46,756 nt of DNA from the NCBI GenBank assembly GCA_021621525.1, contig JAJVUU010000005.1, positions 1-46,756 on the forward strand, given 5' to 3'. A program made the position numbers and the translations under genes. Below are positions 24,492 to 33,297 of the stretch, in pieces. Within the stretch, counting starts at the first letter, position 1, and every line of letters begins with the position of its first letter. The stretch is from Caryophanales bacterium (GTDB taxonomy: Bacteria; Bacillota_I; Bacilli_A; RFN20; CAG-288). Below the pieces are notes generated by a model that was not told where the DNA came from, did not search any database, and worked only from the letters and a program-made list of their open reading frames with translations.

Positions 24492-26800
24492 AATGTGATC
24501 ACTTTGCCATGGATCGAGATGGCCATCCTGTTGGCTTCGTCAAAGTCAAGGAAGATTCTGGCTGCATTTCTATCCATGCTGAATTTCTTCTTATCGACAT
24601 AATACCCGTATTCCTTATGGAAGATGAGATACACCTTGTCAAGGCCATCCAAAAGGCTATCGACTTTGACTTCCTCCATGACGGGAGGCACCTGCTTCTT
24701 CAATTCCTCGCGGATGGGAAGACCCTTGAGAAGTCTGTTTTCAACAAGGCCTGGATAATAGATGAAGGGACCATACTCTTCATCATATTCCTTATAGGCA
24801 TGGTTGAGAGCACGGATTCTTTCAAACGGATCATAGTGATAACCATCGTCATCAACAGGGAACGGGACATCAGGCAGATTGTTGATTTTACCTTCCAGAT
24901 GATTGAGTGCTTCATCCCTGCTTTCAAGGCCATAGACCAGGACAGCCTTCTTTTCCTCATCACTAAGACGGTCTGGACTGTCATAATCAAGAGGCTTTTC
25001 GACTTCCACAACCTCTGTCTTGACAGAAATCGGAGGAATGGAGGCATCCTCTTTAGGCTCGATGCCGACAGAGCTCTTCTCTGTCATTTCGTCATCGACG
25101 ACAGGAAGGCTAGGCACCACATCCTCTTGGCCGAGTCCGGCCGTCAGGACATCCTCCTTGCTGACAGGCATGACAGGAACGACCTCAGGAAGAGAGGGAG
25201 TCTCTTCCTTTATGGCCGGCTTTGAAGACAAGGCGACACCAGAAGCAGCTTTCTCCTTGGTTTCCTGTGCCTTAGGGGTCCCTTTCTCAGCCGCATGATT
25301 GAGTTTGAGCTGCTGAAGGAAGAGTTCCTTGTCGATATCCGACATCTTGTCAAAATCAAACGGACGCTGGGATGTGAGGCTGGTCGGCTTATAGACATTC
25401 TCGGCACTTGCTTCATAGATAGGTTCAACCTCATCAGGCTGATCCTTGGGCTTGAAACGAAGGGCTTCGTCGACGATTCTCTGGCGGAAGACACGGAGAT
25501 ATTCCTCTTCTTCCTTGAGTCGGGCCTCGATTCTCGCCTTGCGAAGACGTTCTTCCTCTTCTTCCCTTGCCTTGATTCTTGCCTGGACTTCCTTGTCAAA
25601 CTGAATCTTCTGCCACTTCTTTCGTTCAAGAAGCTTCAGTTTCTCTTCATACTGAATCTTATTCCATTTTCCAGCCTGGATGTCATCGCTATAATAGGCT
25701 CTCTCATGACTGTCCGGATGTTCGGGAACAGCTTTGTTGACAAAGGAATCAAGGTATCTTTGATAGGCTTCGTCAACCCTGACAAATTCAATAGGTCCCT
25801 TGAAAAGAGGTCCATAGACAAAAGCCTCATCATCGCTTGATGTAAGAATCTTGGGCTTATAAGTCTTGACCTTGGTCTTGACATGGATGGACTTGTCCTT
25901 CCCCTGCAAGGCAAGATAGTTGGCAAAGACAAGACAGTTGAGCTCATAAAGCTCCTGTCTGTCAAACTCGGAAAAAGACTCTTCTACCTTATAGTCGACA
26001 CCAAGTCTGTCATAGGCTTCGATAAAGCGATAGAGTTCATAGCAGTGATGATACAGTGGGTTCTTGCGGATGATGTTGGTCTGTAAAATCGGATTGCGGA
26101 CATCTCTTTCATTGCGGAACTGACGCATGAACTTCGAATTGTAGTAATAGAGGACAAACTCTCTCATCTGCTCGATTCTACGCACATACTCATTGTTGGC
26201 AAGGGAAACCGGATCGGTCTTGGGAGATACGACCGTGACCTTCGTCTCGATGTTCACATCAGCACCATTGACTTCGGAGCTGTTCTTGAAGAAGAGGATT
26301 TCGTGATTGTGAAGGATGGCAAAGCGCTTGACATATTCGTATCTCTTCCCGATGAAAAGGACAAGGTGACGGATCAATGTCGCGATGAACCTGTTTTCAT
26401 ACGTCTTGATTTCATCATCCGAACCGATGTTGAGGACTTTGTTTGGAATGACGTTGCCGTCATCCTGGATTTCCTTGATGAACTGGGTATGACTGGCAAG
26501 ATGCTTGACGGAATCGGCATTCGTCTTCCTGGCAAGTTCGACAGGAACGAGATCCGATACGATCTTGGTCGAAAGGCGTGGATTGTTGACGATGGTTCCG
26601 AGATCCGGAATGCATTCTTCGATCATGCTGATCCAAGACAGGTCAAAAGAGGAGGACTCGATTCTATCAATCCTCATATAGGTGTTCTTGCCATTCTGCA
26701 GGGACTCGAAAATGCGGTGGGCATCCTTATCCTTCAGGACATCCCCGACCTTCGCTGCGTATTGACGATAAAGATTCTTCTCTTTTGAATTTTCAGCCAT
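24488..26800 (-). CDS. Large coiled-coil partner of the McrB-like ATPase
   Basis: A 770-residue soluble protein. The N-terminal half (1-370) contains NIGSDDEIKTYENRFIATL near residue 130, resembling the DUF2357 proteins that partner McrB-type ATPases. A possible D-x3-ExK nuclease-like triad (ADVNIETK) lies near residue 177, too weak to claim. A highly charged coiled coil (about 383-450, many Glu/Arg/Lys) follows, then a Pro/Val/Glu-rich linker (500-610). The compact C-terminal domain ends in GKVITL. It starts 13 nt after the ATPase stop and overlaps the signal peptidase. Role unknown; a structural or effector partner of the ATPase is most likely. Confidence 0.7.
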   Translation of the reverse strand: MAENSKEKNLYRQYAAKVGDVLKDKDAHRIFESLQNGKNTYMRIDRIESSSFDLSWISMIEECIPDLGTIVNNPRLSTKIVSDLVPVELARKTNADSVKHLASHTQFIKEIQDDGNVIPNKVLNIGSDDEIKTYENRFIATLIRHLVLFIGKRYEYVKRFAILHNHEILFFKNSSEVNGADVNIETKVTVVSPKTDPVSLANNEYVRRIEQMREFVLYYYNSKFMRQFRNERDVRNPILQTNIIRKNPLYHHCYELYRFIEAYDRLGVDYKVEESFSEFDRQELYELNCLVFANYLALQGKDKSIHVKTKVKTYKPKILTSSDDEAFVYGPLFKGPIEFVRVDEAYQRYLDSFVNKAVPEHPDSHERAYYSDDIQAGKWNKIQYEEKLKLLERKKWQKIQFDKEVQARIKAREEEEERLRKARIEARLKEEEEYLRVFRQRIVDEALRFKPKDQPDEVEPIYEASAENVYKPTSLTSQRPFDFDKMSDIDKELFLQQLKLNHAAEKGTPKAQETKEKAASGVALSSKPAIKEETPSLPEVVPVMPVSKEDVLTAGLGQEDVVPSLPVVDDEMTEKSSVGIEPKEDASIPPISVKTEVVEVEKPLDYDSPDRLSDEEKKAVLVYGLESRDEALNHLEGKINNLPDVPFPVDDDGYHYDPFERIRALNHAYKEYDEEYGPFIYYPGLVENRLLKGLPIREELKKQVPPVMEEVKVDSLLDGLDKVYLIFHKEYGYYVDKKKFSMDRNAARIFLDFDEANRMAISIHGKVITL

Positions 26801-26813
26801 TTTCTAAATTAAA

Positions 26814-28331
26814 TCAGTTGTTCTTGATGAGATTTTCGATATAGGAATGAGCCATCGGGAAATTGCCTTTCCCATAGAGCTTGTCAAGTTCCGTCTGCAG
26901 GTTCTTCAGCTCATCCTTCAAAAAGGCAATGTTGAGGGATTCAAACTTCTTGAGGACCTTGTTGGTGAAGATGAAGTCAAATCCGCCCATTTCGGTTCCA
27001 CCGCATGCAACATAGACAGGAATGAATGTATCCAGCTGCTTCATGATACGGTTACCGAAGGCAAGCTTGAAGTTCTTGATGACATAGTTGTCGAGTTCGT
27101 CGAACTTCGTCAGCATGTTCTCCGAGATGGGATACTGGGCCAAGGCCTCCTGATAGAGGGAGGAAAGCTGGGAATAGGGGACATTCATGCTCTCCTGATT
27201 CTCACATTCGAAGGCTCTTCCCTTATCGTCAAAGAAGATGGAGATGGCACGGTCATAGACCTTGTCGGAGATGGTGAAGGTGGAATCATCGTTGTTGGCA
27301 GTGCCGAAGAATTCGACGTTCTGCGGAATCAAGAGCTTTCCTTCCTTGACATTGACAGGGTCATCGTCCTGAGGAGCAGGGATAAGGTCGATAAGCCACT
27401 GGCTGGTATCCCTCATTTCCATGATGGAAAGGAATTCGGCAAAGTAGTATTCGATTCTGGCCAAGTTCATTTCATCAAGGACGATGATGTCAAGGTCCTT
27501 GCGATAGGTCGTCGTATACAGAGCCTTGAGGAACTCGCTTTCGTTGAACTTCTTGGTGAATTCGTTATAGTAACCTAGCAGTTCACTTCGATCCTTCCAG
27601 GAAGGCTGGACAGGAATGATGGCAGCATCGTAGTTGAAGAACTTGCCTAAGGCATAGGCAAGGGAGGTCTTACCAGTACCGGAGATACCTTCCAGAATGA
27701 TAAGCTTGGAAGTCGCCATACCGGCAAAGAGCTGTCTGATGACATCAATCTTATAATAGAGCTTCAGCTTGGAAGCTGCAAAATTGCGGAAGGCATTGCA
27801 GAGTTCTTCCAAGGAAAGATCCGGAATCGGAGGTATTTCCGTCGAAACTCCCTTATACTGGTTGTCGACATGGACAAGCTTCGGAAAACGAGCCGAGACT
27901 TCCTGTACGGTCTCCTTGCTTTCCTTGGCAGCCTGGGCAGGCGTAAGTCCCAAGGCAGTCACCTTCAGATCGAGGACTCTCTTCCTTTCGGCATCGGAAA
28001 GTTCAAGCTGATAGGTAAGACGTTCGACCTCTTCCCTCAAAGCATCCTTATCGATTTCCTTCTTGACAAAGCGGACATATTTTCTGATAAGAAGGAAAAG
28101 ACCGAAACAGAGAGCTCCGACAAGAGCAATGAAGAGAACGGCAAACAAAACAAAGAAGAACCATCCCCAGAAGCCGAAGGATTCATAGTAGGTCAGGAAA
28201 TAATTATGGTAGTTTTCAAAATTGCCACCGACAGCCTTCCAGGGATCCACGATTGCGGTAGAAAAGAAGTGAATGATATCCCAAAAGACAGCAACGATCA
28301 TTTCTCGTAGATATTCAAAGTATTCAGCCAT
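26814..28331 (-). CDS. Membrane-anchored McrB-like AAA+ ATPase
   Basis: A 505-residue protein with an N-terminal hydrophobic segment (about 11-30), a strong membrane helix (about 58-82), a short coiled coil (90-125), and a dynein/McrB-type AAA+ domain (190-450). Walker A is GISGTGKTS near residue 216 and Walker B is IIVLDEMNLAR near 285, the McrB-style form. Sensor 1 is GTANNDDS, and KVYDRAISIFF supplies a likely arginine finger. McrB ATPases power DNA restriction, but here the ATPase is tethered to the membrane and sits between the exported proteins and their signal peptidase. A role in assembly or export is therefore equally possible. It lies 3 nt from the upstream gene. Confidence 0.88.
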   Translation of the reverse strand: MAEYFEYLREMIVAVFWDIIHFFSTAIVDPWKAVGGNFENYHNYFLTYYESFGFWGWFFFVLFAVLFIALVGALCFGLFLLIRKYVRFVKKEIDKDALREEVERLTYQLELSDAERKRVLDLKVTALGLTPAQAAKESKETVQEVSARFPKLVHVDNQYKGVSTEIPPIPDLSLEELCNAFRNFAASKLKLYYKIDVIRQLFAGMATSKLIILEGISGTGKTSLAYALGKFFNYDAAIIPVQPSWKDRSELLGYYNEFTKKFNESEFLKALYTTTYRKDLDIIVLDEMNLARIEYYFAEFLSIMEMRDTSQWLIDLIPAPQDDDPVNVKEGKLLIPQNVEFFGTANNDDSTFTISDKVYDRAISIFFDDKGRAFECENQESMNVPYSQLSSLYQEALAQYPISENMLTKFDELDNYVIKNFKLAFGNRIMKQLDTFIPVYVACGGTEMGGFDFIFTNKVLKKFESLNIAFLKDELKNLQTELDKLYGKGNFPMAHSYIENLIKNN

Positions 28332-28334
28332 ATG

Positions 28335-29570
28335 TTACATCTCCTTGGCAATCATGAAGCTCAGCGTCGAAAGAAACGTCCCACCCATCGTCGAATTGAT
28401 GCACTCCCTATCCCATCCTTCAAGGTAGATGGATAGGACGATTTTCCGTGGCGTATTGCGATAGACGGGAATCATCAATTCATTATAAGCCTGTCCTTGG
28501 TCTTTCAGTGCATAAGAATGTTCTTTTGCAGCTTTCAGACCATTTTCAAGTGACTCTTCCATTTCAAGATGATAGCAATCATCCTTGGTCAAGGCATCGA
28601 AGGAAGAATACCTGCTCTGGTCATGGACGGGGCCATCCGTACCCGTAGCATTTCCAGGTGTCGAATCATAAACGGCTTTGTCCCTGGTATCCTCATCGAT
28701 ATCACCATAGAGAATCTCTCTTTTGGAGGTTCCGTCATAATACCAGTCATAATATCCATCCAGAGACAGGTCCATGTTTGAGGCAAAGTAGGTATCACCA
28801 TCCTTGAAGGGATCCAGGATGGCGTATTGATAGACTTCTTCGTCAGGTACCAGGATGGATATCCTGAGGCTTCGATAGAGCTTATCCATACCATCAGCCC
28901 AGGATTCATAGTAGTCATCTTCACTGACATTCTGGTCATCTATCCCTCTCTTCTCATAAGGATGGATTTCCTTGGCCTTCTTCAGGTTTTCCTTATGGAT
29001 CATGGAGACGATATCCTGTATCACAGGCTTATCTTCATCCATGGAAGTATATCCGTTGAAGAAGCAGCTGTATGGGTCCAATGTGACATAGCAGTCAGCA
29101 TCGGCAAGAAGGTAAAGTTCCTGAGAGAAGTAACCGGAGGTTGCTATAGATGGACTCATCGGCTTCTTTACGTTTCCTTCGATATAGGAATCATAGAAGA
29201 CAGGCTTTGTCTTCTTCTCCTTGGTGAAAGGAACCTCATCCTGAGTCCAATCCTCTTCAAACGAATACATCGAGGTGACCGGTTTGAAGAGAAAGTCATC
29301 CTGTGTCTTCAGCTGAAGTGAAGTGTCGTCCTTCTTGATATAGTTTCCGGAGTCCTTGTCATACTGATATCCGGCCGTATGTTCAGCAAAGGAAGCAATA
29401 TCCTCAGAAGCAGAGATTTTGAGGTCCCTGGAGGAATGGACACCGATTTCAAACGTTTCGACACGAAGCTGGGTGGAAGACTGATACCATGCTGCCGTCA
29501 CTCCAAGACTTGCAACAGAGAGACCTATCAGGGAATAAAGGGTTCCCAAGAGAAGACGGTTACGCTTCAT
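28335..29570 (-). CDS. SipW-dependent exported protein (paralogue 5)
   Basis: A 411-residue exported protein. It has a short basic start (MKRNR), a hydrophobic stretch with GVTAAWYQSSTQL near residue 23, typical of SipW-processed precursors, and no LPXTG or Cys lipobox. Near the C-terminus VLSIYLEGWDREC carries the W-[LI]-E-G-W-type motif (here Y-L-E-G-W) shared by all five paralogues. A mid-protein DLSLDGYYDWYYD aligns with the Asp-rich DxNxDG element of its siblings. It overlaps the previous paralogue by 11 nt and is followed after 3 nt by the ATPase. Probably a surface-fibre subunit or an accessory of one (inference). Confidence 0.85.
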   Translation of the reverse strand: MKRNRLLLGTLYSLIGLSVASLGVTAAWYQSSTQLRVETFEIGVHSSRDLKISASEDIASFAEHTAGYQYDKDSGNYIKKDDTSLQLKTQDDFLFKPVTSMYSFEEDWTQDEVPFTKEKKTKPVFYDSYIEGNVKKPMSPSIATSGYFSQELYLLADADCYVTLDPYSCFFNGYTSMDEDKPVIQDIVSMIHKENLKKAKEIHPYEKRGIDDQNVSEDDYYESWADGMDKLYRSLRISILVPDEEVYQYAILDPFKDGDTYFASNMDLSLDGYYDWYYDGTSKREILYGDIDEDTRDKAVYDSTPGNATGTDGPVHDQSRYSSFDALTKDDCYHLEMEESLENGLKAAKEHSYALKDQGQAYNELMIPVYRNTPRKIVLSIYLEGWDRECINSTMGGTFLSTLSFMIAKEM

Positions 29571-30786
29571 AGCCTTTGGCCACCTTGTTGATTTGGAAAG
29601 TCAGACCGAGCTGGAAGGTGAAGTCGATGTTCTTGTCGATGACGCTATGATCCCAACCCTCGAGATAGATGGTCATGGACAAGTCGGCAATGGAAAGAGA
29701 GTCATTTGAAGTCATCGTCAATACCTCACCCTTGGAGAGGGAACCATTCTGATCCAGAGGATAGACACTTTCTTGTCCATAATACCGGCTATAAGGCATA
29801 TTGATGCCTTCATAACTATGATATCCATCGATGCCTTTCTTGTGACTGGCATAGAAAGTGTTGTTTTCATAGTCTGTCTCACTGTCGGAATAAAAGGAAT
29901 TGATATCGCTGTCTTTCCCACTGACATCTTCATCAAACTTGCTTCTCTTGTCAGAAGACGGCTGATTGTTGAAAAGACCATATATATGTTCTTTTCCGCC
30001 ATCCATATAGTCCGTATCGTAGTCATAATATCCATCAGCATCAAGATCAAGAAGACCGGCAGTCATCGTAGATCCGTCCTTCTGGGAAGTAGGATTGAAG
30101 AGAATCTTCTTTGTAACCGGGCTTCCATCATCCTTCAAAGAATCCCCTTCGAAATAAAGCCTGAGAGAACTGGATGCCGAACCGGAGACACTCTCCTTGG
30201 CATTGGCAAGCCAGATTCCCTGATTTTTGATATATCTACCTGAACTATCCGCCACACGGAAAGCAAAATCAATCGTCTTATAGGAATCCGGATCGGCTTC
30301 AGTCTTGGTATCCTCCGCCTTCCTAGGATTGCGATAGAGATGGAAATCACCACCATAGCTATAGTCACCGGTCGTAACCGGAACGAGAGTGTTGGTGTAA
30401 TAAGGATTGATGGATTTCTTCTCGAGATATGGCTGAATATCATCCACGGAAAGTCCGGTGCCCGATTCAGTAAACCAATAGCGATAAGCTGAAGTCTCGA
30501 CAACCTCGACAAAGTCGCTCTTTGCTTCATCTTCAAGCCTGTAGGTCTTCACACCATCTGAATCACTAGAAAGCTGATAGGACGAAGAGAAGTCTCCGAC
30601 CAGGGAGATATCCTTTTCTGTCCTAAGTCCCATCTGGAGCTGCTCTGTCGAATAGACAGAGGTTCCGTTTAAGGATGCGCTGGCCCTGGTAGCATAGGCA
30701 TACCAAGCCAAGGTGCCTGCGACGGCACCGGCAAAAGCGGTGAAAGTTGTGGCAGAAAGAATCGCTGCCCAGGCTTTCCATTTCAT
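29560..30786 (-). CDS. SipW-dependent exported protein (paralogue 4)
   Basis: A 408-residue exported protein. The signal region ends GTLAWYAYATRASASLNGTS near residue 24, closely matching the AWYQYSTRATASI motif of its neighbours. Asp-rich LDLDADGYYDYDTDYMD near residue 245 could bind calcium. The C-terminus has LSMTIYLEGWDHSV followed by FTFQLGLTFQI. It is Ser/Asp/Tyr-rich and cysteine-poor, as in extracellular matrix proteins. It is separated by 35 nt from the upstream paralogue and overlaps the downstream one. Confidence 0.86.
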   Translation of the reverse strand: MKWKAWAAILSATTFTAFAGAVAGTLAWYAYATRASASLNGTSVYSTEQLQMGLRTEKDISLVGDFSSSYQLSSDSDGVKTYRLEDEAKSDFVEVVETSAYRYWFTESGTGLSVDDIQPYLEKKSINPYYTNTLVPVTTGDYSYGGDFHLYRNPRKAEDTKTEADPDSYKTIDFAFRVADSSGRYIKNQGIWLANAKESVSGSASSSLRLYFEGDSLKDDGSPVTKKILFNPTSQKDGSTMTAGLLDLDADGYYDYDTDYMDGGKEHIYGLFNNQPSSDKRSKFDEDVSGKDSDINSFYSDSETDYENNTFYASHKKGIDGYHSYEGINMPYSRYYGQESVYPLDQNGSLSKGEVLTMTSNDSLSIADLSMTIYLEGWDHSVIDKNIDFTFQLGLTFQINKVAKGYEA

Positions 30787-30821
30787 GATATTCTTAGATT
30801 AAGGTAAAAATCATAATTCAG

Positions 30822-32255
30822 TTAAAAATTCGAAACAGCAAACGTCATACCGACATTGAACTGCTTTCCGTTGTATGAAGTATCCCAGAGGGAGGATTCC
30901 TTTGTGACATTTGTCACAAGGGTATCAATACCAAGTTCATTCTTGGCAGATTCGTAAGCAGACTTCGTCGTCAAAGCAGCATCCAAGGAATTATTGTCAC
31001 CAAAGCTTTCCACAGTCAAATCTTTGACTTCATTGACATAGGCCTCTTTGGCAGTCCTGAAACCAGTAGTATCATCAGCATTCTTCAAAGCTTCCTTGAT
31101 ACTCGGAAGAGCATCAACTCCAGCCATGTAATCCTCAAAGGCTTCCTGATATACAGCAAGTGCATCTTCCAAAGCCTTTTTCTTATCATCCTGCTTATCT
31201 GAATTGTAGACTTCCAAAGCAGAATTCAAGGCTTTTTCAGCTGCTGCTTCCTTGTTTTTAAGGATTGTAAGAGGATTTTTAGGATTCACTTCCTCTTCAG
31301 AGAAGACATGCCAACCCTCAAGCCAGACAGTGACATTGACCTGAAGATATCCATCCTGAGGAATGGTTCCAAGAGGTTTTGTCGTGTCTTTTGCAGTCAA
31401 TTTTCCTTTGCCATCATCTGTGGCAGCGATATCAGCCTGCGTGAAACTGCTCTGCTTGCTTCCATCTTCACCATAGGTGATGACATTCTTCTCATCAAAG
31501 TCATACGTATACTTTGCACTGTCAAAGATACCATCGCCATTGAGATCCAACGGACCATAGGTGTAAGTCTTACCACCTTCTTCGGAAAGAAGAACATTGG
31601 TGACATTACCATCCTTGACAAACTTCGACACATCATCGTTGTCCTTGACAAAGGCCTGAGAAGAATACTCTACACGAAGAGCCTTGGAAAGAAGGCTGTC
31701 AGTAGATTGCAGTCTCAAATCCTGAAGATAGACAGGATAACCAGTTTCAGCCGTAGCATTACCTGCAAGCCGCAGGGTAAGAGGGAAAGTGATGTAATCT
31801 GTCACGGAAGCCTCATTCCAACTATTCAGTTCGTTATACTGATAGACTGGATAAGAATAGAATTTCTCGATTGCCCCATCATTCTTCAGCTTTGCGGTGA
31901 CAGGCTTGAATTCCTGAACTTTGGCATCTGTAACACCAAGTTCCGCTCTACGATAGGAAGAAATATAGCTGGCAAGCTCAGTAGTTCCTGCATCCGTCTT
32001 CCAAATGGTATTGTCATTTGGATTCGTGATATTGCCAGACTTGAATTCAAATTGATTTTGACCATCCGTTTCTTCTTTTTTGAAGTAACCGAAAGCAAGC
32101 TGCAGATTACCATAGGTAGAAGCATCCGTGCCGGCAATGGAAGCAGTAGCCCTGGTAGAATACTGATACCAGGCAACGGTGCCAGCAAGAGATCCCAGCA
32201 TGGATGCAACCGCCAACGTAGCAAGAGCAGGAATGATGATTCTTCTCTTCTTCAT
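30822..32255 (-). CDS. SipW-dependent exported protein with helical insert (paralogue 3)
   Basis: A 477-residue exported protein. After MKKRR comes a hydrophobic helix and GTVAWYQYSTRATASIAGTD near residue 25. GPLDLNGDGIFD near residue 237 is a clear DxNxDG calcium-type loop. VTVWLEGWHVF near residue 307 is the shared C-terminal motif. Between it and the final FNVGMTFAVSNF lies an Ala/Lys/Glu-rich helical insert of about 140 residues that the paralogues lack. The chosen start (32255) begins at the usual basic n-region; an ATG at 32276 is an alternative, and a longer form would overlap the previous gene. It is closest to paralogue 2, with which it shares near-identical DNA at the signal region. 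Confidence 0.86.
   Translation of the reverse strand: MKKRRIIIPALATLAVASMLGSLAGTVAWYQYSTRATASIAGTDASTYGNLQLAFGYFKKEETDGQNQFEFKSGNITNPNDNTIWKTDAGTTELASYISSYRRAELGVTDAKVQEFKPVTAKLKNDGAIEKFYSYPVYQYNELNSWNEASVTDYITFPLTLRLAGNATAETGYPVYLQDLRLQSTDSLLSKALRVEYSSQAFVKDNDDVSKFVKDGNVTNVLLSEEGGKTYTYGPLDLNGDGIFDSAKYTYDFDEKNVITYGEDGSKQSSFTQADIAATDDGKGKLTAKDTTKPLGTIPQDGYLQVNVTVWLEGWHVFSEEEVNPKNPLTILKNKEAAAEKALNSALEVYNSDKQDDKKKALEDALAVYQEAFEDYMAGVDALPSIKEALKNADDTTGFRTAKEAYVNEVKDLTVESFGDNNSLDAALTTKSAYESAKNELGIDTLVTNVTKESSLWDTSYNGKQFNVGMTFAVSNF
32137..32180 (-). repeat. Near-identical 44-bp segment, copy 1
   Basis: This segment encodes the AWYQYSTRATAS region of paralogue 3. It differs from 33167-33210 at one of 44 positions, while the surrounding genes are much more diverged. 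This points to recent duplication with local gene conversion or strong constraint. Confidence 0.85.
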
Positions 32256-32328
32256 CTTTTCAGTTCCATGATTCATATCAAACACCAACTTTCCTGACAT
32301 CGGCTTACATCGATGCCATATCATCAAA

Positions 32329-33297
32329 TCAATCCAACGTCGTAACAGCAAAAGTCATACCGACATTGAAATCAGAACCGATGAAATCAGTATTCCAAAT
32401 CGAGGAGGCATTTTCAGATTCACCTAACTTTTGCCATCCTTCCAGCCACATCGTGACAGTGACAGTCAAGATACCATCTTTGGTAATCTTACCTAGTTCT
32501 TTGCTACCAGTGAGTTTTCCATTTGCATCGGTTGGTTTGACATCATCAAGCTTGAAACTCGTCTGTGTACTTGAAGTAGCACCATATGTGAGTTCTTTTG
32601 CGTCGGTGTCAAAATCATATTTGTTCATTTCCTTGTCATTACTACCATCGCCATTCAGATCAAGAGGACCATGAGTGGCAATTTGTCCGCCTTTCTTGGA
32701 GAGCAGGAGATTCTTTTCGGTCGAAGAGAAATGAACACGGACAGCATCAGAAATATCCTTCCCGGTGTCGCCGGACTGAACAATTTTGAGGTCATCCAAA
32801 TACAAAGACAATCCTTCTGTCGGAAAAGAAGCTTTGTCATTCGCTACGACTTTGAATGACAGCGGGAACGTAACATAATTGCCTGCTGCTTCCGTGACAG
32901 TGTTCCAACTAGAATAATCAGCATACTGATAAACCGGATGAGAATAGAACGTTCCAAGAGCATCTTCGCTGCCTAAAACATAATTTTTCTCTTCCGTTCC
33001 GACATTCGTACAGGGTTTGACAGCGAATGCCATATCATTTCCTGTAGTTTTCTTCACATAATTGTAGATGTCGTTCCTTGTCAAATCGGTCTTCCAATTT
33101 GCACCAGTTGTTCCATCTCCGAGCGTAATCTGCAGATTTTCGCTGACCGATGCATCACTTCCCATGATGGAAGCAGTGGCCCTGGTAGAATACTGATACC
33201 AGGCAACGGTCCCGAAAATCGAACCGACCAGACTCATTCCGGCAACGCTCGATATGGAAGCCAACATCAATCTTCTACTGAATTTTTTTGCTTTCAT
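32329..33297 (-). CDS. SipW-dependent exported protein (paralogue 2)
   Basis: A 322-residue exported protein that shows the family plan in its simplest form. A basic start (MKAKKFSRR) leads to a hydrophobic helix and FGTVAWYQYSTRATASIMGS near residue 28. It then has a beta-rich body with GPLDLNGDGSND near residue 213, VTMWLEGWQKL near residue 285, and the end FNVGMTFAVTTLD. AAGG lies about 9 nt before the ATG. It overlaps the first paralogue by 23 nt. The fold is probably a TasA/camelysin-like beta-sandwich fibre subunit; this is inference from the signal type and composition. Confidence 0.87.
   Translation of the reverse strand: MKAKKFSRRLMLASISSVAGMSLVGSIFGTVAWYQYSTRATASIMGSDASVSENLQITLGDGTTGANWKTDLTRNDIYNYVKKTTGNDMAFAVKPCTNVGTEEKNYVLGSEDALGTFYSHPVYQYADYSSWNTVTEAAGNYVTFPLSFKVVANDKASFPTEGLSLYLDDLKIVQSGDTGKDISDAVRVHFSSTEKNLLLSKKGGQIATHGPLDLNGDGSNDKEMNKYDFDTDAKELTYGATSSTQTSFKLDDVKPTDANGKLTGSKELGKITKDGILTVTVTMWLEGWQKLGESENASSIWNTDFIGSDFNVGMTFAVTTLD
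33167..33210 (-). repeat. Near-identical 44-bp segment, copy 2
   Basis: Matches 32137-32180 with a single difference and encodes the same signal-region motif in paralogue 2. Confidence 0.85.

Noticed and set aside
31528..32668. Dockerin domains, suggested by the DLNGDG loops
   Set aside because: Each protein has only one such loop and lacks the paired repeats and helices of dockerins. No cohesin or glycoside hydrolase is nearby.
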